Source of the DNA: Pseudomonadota bacterium
GTDB taxonomy: Bacteria > Myxococcota_A > Polyangia > Polyangiales > Polyangiaceae
Length of the DNA stretch: 64,000 bases
Direction: 5' to 3'
NCBI GenBank assembly: GCA_023428245.1
Contig: JAEYYX010000049.1
Location: 3,910 to 67,909 of the forward strand
Shown one piece after another: positions 33,702 through 41,899 of the stretch; position 1 is the first letter of the stretch; every line of letters begins with the position of its first letter. A program made the translations under genes and the position numbers. The notes under the pieces were generated by a model. That model did not search any database. It worked only from the letters and a program-made list of their open reading frames with translations, and had not been told where the DNA came from.

Positions 33702-35297
33702 TTAGGACGCTGTGCCGTCCGACTTGGCCTCGCGGAACTTCGAGGCACGGATGTCATGGCGCCGGAGCAGCTCGTGGAGGTCGGTACGGTTCCGGCCGGC
33801 AAGACGCGCCGCGCGACTCACATTGCCGCCCGCGCGCCTGAGGACCTCCTCGAGGTAAGAGCGGTCGAAGGCCTCGCGCGCTTCGCGCAACGTGGGGAAC
33901 GAGCCTTCGCCCTTGTTGTTCCACGTCGGAACCAGCATGACAGGGTGCTCGACCTCTGCGGAGCCCAGAGGTCGTCCCGGTTCCCGGCCCGGATCGAGGA
34001 CGGAGAGCACGTGCTCAGGCCGAAGGTACCCGTCCTGGCTCAGGATCGAAGCGCCTTCGATGACGTTTGCGAGCTCGCGAACGTTCCCGCGCCACTCATG
34101 TCCGAGCAGCACCCGGATCGCATCAAGGGTCAAATGTGGCGAGGAGATGCCATGGCGCGCGGCGGAGCGCGTCAGGAAGTACTCGGCCAAGAGTGGGATG
34201 TCTTCGCGGAGCTCGCGCAGAGGCGGCATCATGAGCGGCACCACATGAAGGCGGTAATAGAGGTCCTCCCGGAACCGGCCTTCTTTGACGTCTTGCTGGA
34301 GGTTTCGGTGCGTCGCCGCGATGATCCGGATATTCGCCGCAACTGGGGCCGTAGCTCCCACGGGAAGGTAGGAGCGTTCCTCGAGAACGCGGAGGAGCTT
34401 CACCTGCACCCCCAGCGGAGCTTCCCCAATCTCGTCAAGGAAAAGCGTGCCTCCTTCGGCCGCGGAGATAAGCCCTGTGCGAGCATGATTTGCGCCCGTG
34501 AAAGCACCGCGCTCGTATCCAAAAAGCTCACTTTCGAGGAGCTGCTCTGGGAGCGCGCCACAGTTGACGGCGGTGAAGGGGCCCTTCGAGCGCGTCGAGC
34601 CTTCATGAATGGCACGCGCCGCGAGCTCTTTTCCTGTGCCTGACTCGCCTTGGATCAGAACGGTAGCGTCGGTCTTCGCGACGCGCCGAATCCGCGCCCG
34701 AACCAAAGCGATCGCGCTCGAGACGCCGAGGAGCGCCGGGCGTTCGTTCCCTTCGCCCATGATGCGCCGAAGGCCGTCCAGCTCGCGGCGCAAGCGGACG
34801 CTCTCAACGGCGTGCTTGAGCTGCTGGAGCAGGGCATGTCCGTCGAAGGGCTTGGTCAAGAAACCGTAGGCACCGATGCGCATGGCTTCGACCGCCGACT
34901 CGATGGTCCCGTGAGCGGTGAGCACAATGACCGGCAGATCCCGCGAACGCTCCATGACGCGCCGGAGCACGTCGAGGCCGTCGGCGTCATCGAGTCGCAG
35001 ATCGAGGATCATCGCGTCGACGACCTCCCGTTCGATGACCTCGAGCCCTCCGCGCGCGGTGACTTCGGTCGTCGCACGGTAACCGTTGTGTTCGAGGCGA
35101 AGGGCCACGAGCTCACACAGGTCCGCCTCATCGTCGATCATCAAGACATGAGGCCGCGGTCGCGCGTTTTCCTCGGGTTCCTCCGACGAATGAGCAGGGT
35201 CCTCCGCCGCCTCTCCTTCGCTCGCAGAAACCATGGACCAGATCTTGGTTGCCCGCTCCTCGAGCTCAGTGGTGGAAGGTTTGTTCGGTGTAGTCAT
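33702..35297 (-). CDS. Sigma-54-dependent response regulator (NtrC family)
   Basis: This 531-aa transcription activator has a non-conserved N-terminal segment (1-45), a receiver domain (about 48-165) with phosphoacceptor D99 in MILDLRL and the switch Lys in LTKPF, and an AAA+ domain. The latter shows Walker A GESGTGKE (217-224), the sigma-54 contact loop GAFTGA (264-269) and GGTLFLDEIGE. A Fis-type helix-turn-helix (GGNVSRAARLAGRNRTDLHELLRR) ends the protein. ATG 35297 has GAGGA eight bases upstream and overlaps the end of the kinase gene by 32 bases, so the pair is translationally coupled. Confidence 0.93.
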   Translation of the reverse strand: MTTPNKPSTTELEERATKIWSMVSASEGEAAEDPAHSSEEPEENARPRPHVLMIDDEADLCELVALRLEHNGYRATTEVTARGGLEVIEREVVDAMILDLRLDDADGLDVLRRVMERSRDLPVIVLTAHGTIESAVEAMRIGAYGFLTKPFDGHALLQQLKHAVESVRLRRELDGLRRIMGEGNERPALLGVSSAIALVRARIRRVAKTDATVLIQGESGTGKELAARAIHEGSTRSKGPFTAVNCGALPEQLLESELFGYERGAFTGANHARTGLISAAEGGTLFLDEIGEAPLGVQVKLLRVLEERSYLPVGATAPVAANIRIIAATHRNLQQDVKEGRFREDLYYRLHVVPLMMPPLRELREDIPLLAEYFLTRSAARHGISSPHLTLDAIRVLLGHEWRGNVRELANVIEGASILSQDGYLRPEHVLSVLDPGREPGRPLGSAEVEHPVMLVPTWNNKGEGSFPTLREAREAFDRSYLEEVLRRAGGNVSRAARLAGRNRTDLHELLRRHDIRASKFREAKSDGTAS

Positions 35298-36801
35298 CAG
35301 CTGCTTCCTCATTGGATGAGAGGGGGGGCGGAGTCCTAAGGGGAAGGAGGAGGTGAAACGTAGCACCAGCGGCGGAGCTTCCGTCCAGCTCGAGATCGCC
35401 GCCGTGAGCGACCGCGACTTCCCGGGCAAACGCGAGTCCGAGACCGATCCCGATCCCTTTCGGGGACTTCGGCACGGCACTCGTCACAAAGGCGTTGAAG
35501 ATGGTCTCGCGGATGGACTCAGGAACTCCTGGTCCCTGGTCCGAAACGGTAAGACGCAGGAAGTCCTCCCCTCCCCGCTTCACGACTGTCCGCCGGACGG
35601 TCACCGCGGTCCCTTTGGGTGAAACCACGATCGCGTTGCGCAGGAGGTTCGCGATAGCGCGTTCGACAAGCACGGGGTCGGCGTGAATGGTCGGAACCTC
35701 TTCACCCTGCTCGGCCTCGATCCGCACGTCGGCCTGAGTCCGATCACGCAGCTCGGCGGTGGCTGCGACCTCGATGAGCGAGTCGATGGAAACGCCGTTC
35801 TCGAAGCGGAGGGGACTTCCGGATCGGAGCCGCGACAGATCGAGCAACGTGGCCACCAGCCGAATCTGCCTCTCGCAAGCGCTGCGCACAATCCGCACCA
35901 CCCTGAGTTGCTTCGGATCGAGCTCGCCCGTGATGCCGTCTTCGAGAATAGCTAGCCCTTCCCTCATTTCGGAAAGCGGCGTGCGCACCTCGTGGGAAAC
36001 CGAGGCCAAAAATCCCTGCTTCAGTGCATCGAGCTCGTGCAAGCGCTTCTGCATCCTCCGGATCTCCTCCGCTAGATCCACGATCTCCGCGGGCCCCTGC
36101 ACCACACCTAGGTCTCGAAACTCGCCGCGCCCAACCGCGCGCGCCGTCTCGGCCAGATTGGCAAGAGGAACGTTGACCGAACGAGCAAGCCAAGCCGACA
36201 GAAGTATGGCAACTCCAAATGAACCGAGCGCGAGCGCAGTTCCGACCCACACTGCGCGAGAACCGATATCCCGCGCCAAGCCTTCCTGCTCTTCGAGATT
36301 CGAGTGAAGAACGATCAAGCGATCGGTGAACAAATCCGTCGTCCTCACATCGAGCTCGACGCGCTTCTCGTGATTCTCGAAATCACTGAGGCCTCCGCAG
36401 AGGTCCGGCGTCAGAGCCGACTCGGCGGCCTGGAGCCATCCCATCGCCAGCTCGTGCATCGGGAGCGCCTGCCCCGGGCCCATCTTGAGCACTTCCGCGA
36501 GCTTTTCCGTGCTTTCCCGCACGATCTGCTCCGCAGCCTCTTCGCCTAAAGGAGTCGCGCACAAACGTTCGGCGTTCCGCATCGCGACGTCGAGCCGCCA
36601 CACGGCGCGATGCAATCGGCTCTCCTCGTGGAGTGATTCGATCTCTCGCGAGCGAATCCCTTCGAGCACGTCGATCATCCTCGCCAGGGACAGAACGGTC
36701 ACGGCGAGCGCGATGGTCACAATCGCTACCGGGATCGAGTGACTGAAGGAGAGAGTTCGCCGAAGCGAGACGCGAACACTGGAGAGCGGAACGAAGCGCA
36801 T
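35266..36801 (-). CDS. Membrane sensor histidine kinase
   Basis: This 511-aa kinase has a first membrane segment at about 23-43, an extracytoplasmic helical sensor (about 45-185) with two Cys (ERLCATP, PDLCGGL) that could form a disulfide, a second membrane segment at about 188-210 and a HAMP linker (ARSVNVPLANLAETARAVGRGEF). The HisKA box SHEVRTPLSEM (His near 268) and HATPase motifs NLLRNAI, DQGPGVP and GIGLGLAF are intact. It lies in an operon with the FHA gene upstream (42-base gap) and its response regulator downstream (overlapping), so the three likely form one pathway. Confidence 0.92.
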   Translation of the reverse strand: MRFVPLSSVRVSLRRTLSFSHSIPVAIVTIALAVTVLSLARMIDVLEGIRSREIESLHEESRLHRAVWRLDVAMRNAERLCATPLGEEAAEQIVRESTEKLAEVLKMGPGQALPMHELAMGWLQAAESALTPDLCGGLSDFENHEKRVELDVRTTDLFTDRLIVLHSNLEEQEGLARDIGSRAVWVGTALALGSFGVAILLSAWLARSVNVPLANLAETARAVGRGEFRDLGVVQGPAEIVDLAEEIRRMQKRLHELDALKQGFLASVSHEVRTPLSEMREGLAILEDGITGELDPKQLRVVRIVRSACERQIRLVATLLDLSRLRSGSPLRFENGVSIDSLIEVAATAELRDRTQADVRIEAEQGEEVPTIHADPVLVERAIANLLRNAIVVSPKGTAVTVRRTVVKRGGEDFLRLTVSDQGPGVPESIRETIFNAFVTSAVPKSPKGIGIGLGLAFAREVAVAHGGDLELDGSSAAGATFHLLLPLRTPPPLSSNEEAADDYTEQTFHH

Positions 36802-36843
36802 GAATGATGAGAGTCCATCGACAGGAGCGGTTTCCCCGAAAGC

Positions 36844-38658
36844 TCAGCGCAACAGCTTTGGCTCGGACTCGCGCGAGCCGCTCGAGTTTCTCTGGAATAA
36901 GGCCGGCTCAAGGCGAATCCCCGCTGCTTGCAGGCGCCCAGCAAGCTTCGGCAGCTCCCCAGCTGCCGAAAAATTGCCGTCGAGGCCACTATTGGTCCCG
37001 CGCACAGTGACGAACGAGAAGACGTCGCTGAGCTCGTTTTCATCGGCCCACTCCGCGATGCGCAGCACACGGACACGCCCGTCCCGGTGTCGCCCCAGCT
37101 CGACCGCCAGGTCGAAAGAGCCCCGAAACCACGCCTCGGCGACATTCAAAGGAAGCCCCGGGCGCGCAAGGGCCATGGCCGCCGGCAGGCTCCGGAGAGC
37201 TGCGCGCACCCCGGGTGCCGTCACCGCAACGACAGCACCCTGGCTCGCTGGCGTGAGCTCGAAGAACTCGGCTAGACGCGCCGGCGACGGGTGCGCAAGC
37301 ACGGGACGCGAGCCGGGCACGCTGAGCGCAACGGGCAAGAGAGGTGCAAGCGACTCACGGCCTGATCGCCCAATGACCGAAAGAGATGGCCAGGCGTCCG
37401 GCAGGAACGTCGGCTGCCCAATCAAGAGCAGACGTTCTCGTGTGAGTCCGCCCAGCAGCGCCTCGAGGAGCATGCCCGAGCCTTCCTCCGGAGGGCTCGT
37501 GAGAAGAATATTCAGGCGCGCTCCGAGGCAGAGCTGCAAAAACGTCGCCATCGCCCGCGAAAGCACGCCACGTTTCACGAGCTCGTCCAAGGTTTGGGGC
37601 TCCCTCGAGGGCTTGCGCAGGACAAACAGAAGCGCGTCCTCCCCTTCGGAGAGCCCAACAGACAGGTTCAGCCCACTCGCGAACGTCTCCTCGAAGTGGG
37701 TGGAAAAATCGTGGCTCGTGCCTCCCTCGGCTGCGATCAGTCGCTTGAGCGCGCGACGAAGCGAGGTCGTCGAGGAGAACGCGCGAGCGGCAGCCTGTGA
37801 CTTGCCGTCGCGTACCTCAACAAGATCGTCGTAACGGAGGCCGGCCAAGACAGTTGCGCTCGGGTCGTCGAGGAAGGAGCGAATCGGACCGAGATCGAGG
37901 AGCTCCTCCTTGACCTGATCGACCACCGCATCAGCCGCCACGCCCACCGGCACCTCACCTTCGACGAGCAGGTGATCGACGGCGCCCACAATCGTATCAC
38001 TAAACCTCGATACGGTCTCCTCCGAGACGAGGGCAGGAGGCTCCCCGAGAGCGCGGACTACGCCTTCGATGACCTTTTGGACCGCGCTCGAGCGCAAGAC
38101 GGCGCCTTCGTTCCCCCGTTGACTCGGTCGGCTCGGCTCGCTCGCATCGAGGGCGCGGAGGGATGGAGCACCGCCGAGACGCGCGAGATCGTCCGAAGTC
38201 GGGCGGTCGGAGCCAATCAACGTCGACGCCAAGGGAGATTCGGGCTCAGAACTAGAAACGGGCCTCGGGCCAGGCAAGGGTGGCGCCGAGAAGCGGTCCG
38301 TGGTGTCCCCGGGGATTGAGTCGCTTGCCGGCTGGCCTAGTCCCTCGACCCTGAGCACATAGTCGCCGATGAACAGTCGATCTTCTTCGCGGAGAATAGT
38401 GGCTTGCGTGATGCGCCGACGATTGACGAAGGTACCGTTCGTGCTGTTGAGGTCGGTGACGATCAGCCGACCTTCGCGAAACAGGATGCGAGCGTGCCTT
38501 TTCGAGACGTTCCCCTTCGGGAGCACGAGATCATTGCCCGCGACCCTCCCGATCGTAGCCTCAGCCCCGCTGAACGCTTGGCGACGCTCGATGCCCCCCT
38601 TCTCGGAGATCAGGAGAGTGAACGTCGTCGCCGCTTCGCCTGCCGATTCGTTCAGCAC
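36844..38658 (-). CDS. FHA domain fused to a degenerate CpaF/TadA-like ATPase
   Basis: This 604-aa cytosolic protein has an N-terminal FHA domain (about 33-105) with IGRVAGNDLVL, SKRHARI and DLNSTNGTFVN, which should bind phosphothreonine. After a Pro/Ser linker (105-190) comes a region with the order of CpaF-type secretion ATPases: LGPIRSFLDDPSATVLAG, then RKPSREPQTLDELVKRGVLS, then the place of the P-loop (about 385-400). There the expected GGTGSGKTT is replaced by TSPPEEGSGMLLE, without the catalytic Lys. I also do not see the Walker B Glu or the Arg/His boxes. It looks like a pseudo-ATPase. Its position upstream of the kinase and regulator suggests a signalling or scaffold role. Confidence 0.78.
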   Translation of the reverse strand: MLNESAGEAATTFTLLISEKGGIERRQAFSGAEATIGRVAGNDLVLPKGNVSKRHARILFREGRLIVTDLNSTNGTFVNRRRITQATILREEDRLFIGDYVLRVEGLGQPASDSIPGDTTDRFSAPPLPGPRPVSSSEPESPLASTLIGSDRPTSDDLARLGGAPSLRALDASEPSRPSQRGNEGAVLRSSAVQKVIEGVVRALGEPPALVSEETVSRFSDTIVGAVDHLLVEGEVPVGVAADAVVDQVKEELLDLGPIRSFLDDPSATVLAGLRYDDLVEVRDGKSQAAARAFSSTTSLRRALKRLIAAEGGTSHDFSTHFEETFASGLNLSVGLSEGEDALLFVLRKPSREPQTLDELVKRGVLSRAMATFLQLCLGARLNILLTSPPEEGSGMLLEALLGGLTRERLLLIGQPTFLPDAWPSLSVIGRSGRESLAPLLPVALSVPGSRPVLAHPSPARLAEFFELTPASQGAVVAVTAPGVRAALRSLPAAMALARPGLPLNVAEAWFRGSFDLAVELGRHRDGRVRVLRIAEWADENELSDVFSFVTVRGTNSGLDGNFSAAGELPKLAGRLQAAGIRLEPALFQRNSSGSRESEPKLLR

Positions 38659-38704
38659 TTAGACTTCTTTGCCTGCGAGGAGGCGCGCCGTCAAACCGTG
38701 CGCC

Positions 38705-38938
38705 TCAGACGTCGTAGGACGTCTCGGCACCTTGGCTCGCGACCCCTTGCGCCACGAGTTCCAAGACCTCGCCAGCAAAGGCCATGATTTCGACGTCGGA
38801 GAAGCCCCGATCACGGAGGTCCCGATAGGTTTGGCGAGCCAGATTCGCCGGGGTGGCCTTGGGCTTCTGAGTGTTCTTCAGCTCGAGTTCCGGAAGGGTG
38901 GCGGTCGGACGCTGGATCGGAAGGGTGTGTGGGATCAT
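38705..38938 (-). CDS. Small uncharacterised protein, first gene of the FHA operon
   Basis: This 77-aa soluble protein begins MIPHTLPIQRPTATLPELEL. The second half, ANLARQTYRDLRDRGFSDVEIMAFAGEVLELV, reads as two amphipathic helices. ATG 38938 has GGAG six bases upstream; an ATG four codons earlier has no ribosome site. The stop is 46 bases before the FHA gene, on the same strand. I do not recognise a family. The helix-turn-helix-like spacing is too short to claim DNA binding. Confidence 0.65.
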   Translation of the reverse strand: MIPHTLPIQRPTATLPELELKNTQKPKATPANLARQTYRDLRDRGFSDVEIMAFAGEVLELVAQGVASQGAETSYDV

Positions 38939-39056
38939 TGATGGCTCCAAGTGGTCCTAGCTGTCCTCAGGAGGAAAGCCGTTGACCTCGCTGTCGGTCG
39001 CCTCTTATTCAAGATTGGTGCCGGCGGCGAGGCGACGGCCTCACTACCAGATTTCG

Positions 39057-39076
39057 GCAAAATCGGATCATTTTGC
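39057..39076. promoter_or_regulatory. AT-rich palindrome upstream of the FHA operon
   Basis: GCAAAAT (39057-39063) and ATTTTGC (39070-39076) form a perfect 7-bp inverted repeat with a 6-bp spacer, about 120 bases upstream of the small gene that opens the FHA/two-component operon. AT-rich dyads stand out in this GC-rich DNA and suggest a regulator site. The rest of the 38939-39235 gap shows no gene I can support. Confidence 0.4.
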
Positions 39077-39235
39077 GGCGAGGGGCGCGAATTGGTCTAC
39101 GCATATCCTTCGTAAGGGCGGCGTACACTTCGCGCCTGGTGGTCGACACTGGTTTGACCATTCGTATCGGGTACTTCGCGTCCCAGCCAAGCCGGAACTC
39201 GAAGCTTCAGCTCAGACTCGCCGAGCCCGCTGCTC

Positions 39236-39565
39236 TCAGGGGAGTAAATCGATCGATCCGGAATCCGGACGTTCGACCCGAAGCAGGGTGCTCGTGATGA
39301 GCTCCGGCCCGCCATCCGCAAAGAACAAAGCCTCTCCAACCCGCGGACGGTGAGGAGAAGGTGCGAGTCCTCCCCCCTCGAGCATCCGTACGGCCCCCGA
39401 CAGCGAGCGGCCGATGGCCAGATGTCCCTCGAGCCACTGGTCGCTCTCTCGATCCCGAACCGCGACACACACTTGGCCCTCCACGACGTACTCGGTGTTC
39501 CGAGTGACGTAGAGCTGACGCTTGCGGCGTTCGGGTCCGCTATACCTCTCTGCTCTGAACATCAA
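39236..39565 (-). CDS. Uncharacterised small protein with TRNTEY / CVAVRDR motifs
   Basis: This 109-aa protein begins MMFRAERYSGPERRKRQLYVTRNTEYVVE, with a basic N-terminus, followed by GQVCVAVRDRESDQWLEGHLAIGRSLSGAVR and GEALFFADGGPELITSTLLRVERPD. The alternation of strands and the tight Arg/Asp motifs look like a conserved small beta-rich domain rather than a random frame. No signal peptide or membrane segment is seen. I do not know a function. It stands alone, with 297 bases to the FHA operon and 315 to the divergent MerR-TPR gene. Confidence 0.65.
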   Translation of the reverse strand: MMFRAERYSGPERRKRQLYVTRNTEYVVEGQVCVAVRDRESDQWLEGHLAIGRSLSGAVRMLEGGGLAPSPHRPRVGEALFFADGGPELITSTLLRVERPDSGSIDLLP

Positions 39566-39880
39566 GAGACACTAACCCCGGCTCCAAGCGTCGGAAAAGA
39601 AAACGACGAGTCACAGACTCATCATGCTCTTGGTCAGAGCGGCCCCTCGGACATTTGCAAGCCCGACATCCTGCCAAGGCTTGAAGGACCACCCCTGCTC
39701 CACCCGTCCTGCCAGCGTGAGGGCGCAGTCAATATATTTCGTCACCTGCAGAACGGGGCCATGCGGCGCTGTGGATAACCTCGAGCGGCGCGGTTTGGAC
39801 GCCGATCCAAAGAACATGCGGCGCACGATTGACAGAGTCTACCGATAGGGGGGAGAGAGGGGCTCGCACTCGAGACGCTC
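39566..39880. other. Divergent intergenic region with a perfect DnaA-box sequence
   Basis: These 315 bases separate the divergent 39565 (minus) and 39881 (plus) genes. They contain TGTGGATAA at 39770-39778, the exact complement of the DnaA box TTATCCACA, an AT-rich stretch CAATATATTT near 39730, and a TTGACA at 39829 without a matching -10. Short frames on both strands have no supporting signals. A single box is not evidence for an origin. Confidence 0.4.
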
Positions 39881-40879
39881 ATGGCTCGTAGGAAGAAATC
39901 GGAAGACAAGGTCATCCATGTTGTGTTTGGCCCCGGGGGGGGACGGCGCGAAGGACAGGAGACCAGTGCGCCTCGAGTTCCAAGTGAACTGCCGCCCGCT
40001 TCCCCAAAGGAGCCCGTCACAGATCTCTTCACCAAGAGCGAGATCACTCGCCTCCTCGGGATCTCAGAGGCTCAGCTCCGCTCTCTGGATCGCGCAGGCA
40101 TCGTTTCCCCGAGTGGGAAACGCCACGGGCGGCGCGCCTACGATTTCACGGACCTGATCGCGCTGCGAACAGCGAAGTCCCTTCTCGACCAGCGCATTCG
40201 GCTCCGGGACGTCAGCCGGGCCATCCAGTCTCTCAAAGCGGACCTGCCGCGAGTCGCGCGTCCGCTGAATGAACTCCGCATCGTGTCGGACGGTCGAAAC
40301 ATCGTTGTTCGCTCGAAAGACGGCGCCTTCGAGGCGATGACGGGCCAGATGATGTTGAACCTCGAGGTGCAGTCGCTCAGCGACGATATCGTGCGCGTGC
40401 TCCGCCCGAGCGCCGGACGCGAGCGCACGCGAGCGGCCTACGAGCTCTATTTGAAGGCGAGCGAGCTCGACGAAAGTCCGAGCACACTTGATGAGGCTGT
40501 GCGCCTCTACAAACAGGCCATCGAGCTCGACCCTTGGCTGGCCATCGCTTACACAAACCTCGGCAACATCGCCTTCCGACGCCAAGAGAACGCTGAGGCG
40601 GAGGCCTACTACCAAAAGGCTCTCCAAATCGACTCCAAGCAGCCGGAAGCGAAGTACAACCTCGGTTACCTCATGCTCGAGCGCGGCGAGCCCGAGCGCA
40701 GCGTGCCCTATTTCCTCGGAGCGATCGCGGCCGATCCAGATTTCGCCGACGCTCACTTCAACCTCGCGATGGCCTACGAGCAGATGGGCAAACCGGAGGA
40801 AGCCCGCCCCCTCTGGCAAAACTACATCACGCTCGAGCCCCACGGGACCTGGACAGAGATCGCCCGCAGGCATCTCTAA
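39881..40879 (+). CDS. MerR-type DNA-binding domain fused to TPR repeats
   Basis: This 332-aa protein has a basic N-terminal tail and a MerR-like winged helix (about 51-118) with FTKSEITRLLGISEAQLRSLDRAGIV, RRAYDFTDLIAL and a LDQRIRLRDVSRAIQSL helix. At least three TPR units follow (about 180-325; for example AIAYTNLGNIAFRRQENAEAEAYYQKAL). No Cys-rich effector loop is present, so this is not a metal sensor. The TPRs may bind a protein partner that sets DNA-binding activity, which is inference. An intrinsic terminator follows directly. Confidence 0.85.
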   Translation: MARRKKSEDKVIHVVFGPGGGRREGQETSAPRVPSELPPASPKEPVTDLFTKSEITRLLGISEAQLRSLDRAGIVSPSGKRHGRRAYDFTDLIALRTAKSLLDQRIRLRDVSRAIQSLKADLPRVARPLNELRIVSDGRNIVVRSKDGAFEAMTGQMMLNLEVQSLSDDIVRVLRPSAGRERTRAAYELYLKASELDESPSTLDEAVRLYKQAIELDPWLAIAYTNLGNIAFRRQENAEAEAYYQKALQIDSKQPEAKYNLGYLMLERGEPERSVPYFLGAIAADPDFADAHFNLAMAYEQMGKPEEARPLWQNYITLEPHGTWTEIARRHL

Positions 40880-40904
40880 GAACGTCCCCAAGTGTCACAG
40901 CGAA

Positions 40905-40944
40905 GCTCAGGTCCGCCCTCAGGGGCGCGCGGACCTGAGCTTTT
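40905..40944 (+). terminator. Intrinsic terminator after the MerR-TPR gene
   Basis: GCTCAGGTCCGC (40905-40916) pairs perfectly with GCGGACCTGAGC (40929-40940) around a 12-nt loop, followed by TTTT. A second 9-bp hairpin, TGCGCATCT / AGATGCGCA (40990-41016), lies between here and the end of the convergent amidase gene. Confidence 0.85.
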
Positions 40945-41065
40945 CGCCGTACTTTCCTGAGATCTGCTCGACGGTTCCCAGTGTTTCTTTGCGCATCTCA
41001 TCTCGAAAGATGCGCAGATGGCCTCTCCTCGCAGGGGGCATTTTTCCCTGTCGAGAGGGATCGGC

Positions 41066-41899
41066 TCAGACGCGACCGAGCCGCCGGTGCTTCTCGAGCG
41101 GCATATTTGTTCGGACTCGTTCGACCTTCTTCGGGTCGAGATCTGCGATAATGAATCCAACGCCCTCGGCGAGCTCGGCGATCACTTCGCCCCACGGATC
41201 GACGATCAGAGAGTGTCCGAAGGTCTTGCGGTCCAAGGGATGAACGCCCCATTGCGCGGCAGCAACCAGGTACGATTGTGTCTCGATGGCGCGGGCGCGA
41301 AGGAGAGTGTGCCAGTGCGCTTGTCCTGTCGTCTTGGTGAAGGCGGCGGGAAGCGTCAGGACATTGACCCCGAGCTCACGCTGGTGCGCAAAGAGCTCAG
41401 GGAACCGAAGGTCATAACAAATCGATAGGCCCGCCTTGAACCCGGGGGCAAGGTCGAAGACGACCACCTCATCACCGGCCGTGTTCCCTTTCGACTCGTG
41501 GAGCACCGTCCCGTCGGGCAAGTCCACGTCGAATAGATGGATCTTTCGGTAGCGCGAGGCGAGCTCTCCCCCCGAGAAGACGACGCTCGTGTTGTAGGGA
41601 CGCTCTGGATTCGGGCTGCGCTCGGGCATGCCCCCGCCGATAACGACCAATCCGAGCTCCTTGGACCAGCGGGCGAGCTCCGCCCCGATCGGCCCGTAGC
41701 TCGCACCTTTCTCGCCCGGAGCCGGCAGCACCTCGCTCACCTTGGCTTTGTCGATCTCCGCGCCCAGAAAGGCGAACCCCTCCGGCAGGAGCACGACTTC
41801 AGCTCCGCTCTGCTTTGCCCTCTCGACCTCACGTCCCGCGACCGATAAATTGGCTGTAACATCGGCCTGGCTTTCGAGCTGGACGGCAGCGAATCTCAT
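41066..41899 (-). CDS. Carbon-nitrogen hydrolase, Nit1-type amidase
   Basis: This 277-aa cytosolic nitrilase-superfamily enzyme has the full catalytic triad: E40 in LLPEGF, K119 in YRKIHLFD and C161 in SICYDLRFPE. The CYDLRFPE block and VDLPDG are typical of the Nit1/YbeM branch, which hydrolyses deaminated glutathione or related omega-amides; the exact substrate is inferred. The start ATG (41899-41897) overlaps by two bases the ATG of the divergent activator gene. Confidence 0.88.
   Translation of the reverse strand: MRFAAVQLESQADVTANLSVAGREVERAKQSGAEVVLLPEGFAFLGAEIDKAKVSEVLPAPGEKGASYGPIGAELARWSKELGLVVIGGGMPERSPNPERPYNTSVVFSGGELASRYRKIHLFDVDLPDGTVLHESKGNTAGDEVVVFDLAPGFKAGLSICYDLRFPELFAHQRELGVNVLTLPAAFTKTTGQAHWHTLLRARAIETQSYLVAAAQWGVHPLDRKTFGHSLIVDPWGEVIAELAEGVGFIIADLDPKKVERVRTNMPLEKHRRLGRV

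Noticed and set aside
39611..39826. 71-codon minus-strand frame in the 39566-39880 gap
   Set aside because: GTG start without ribosome site, no recognisable domain, overlaps the likely promoter region of two divergent genes.
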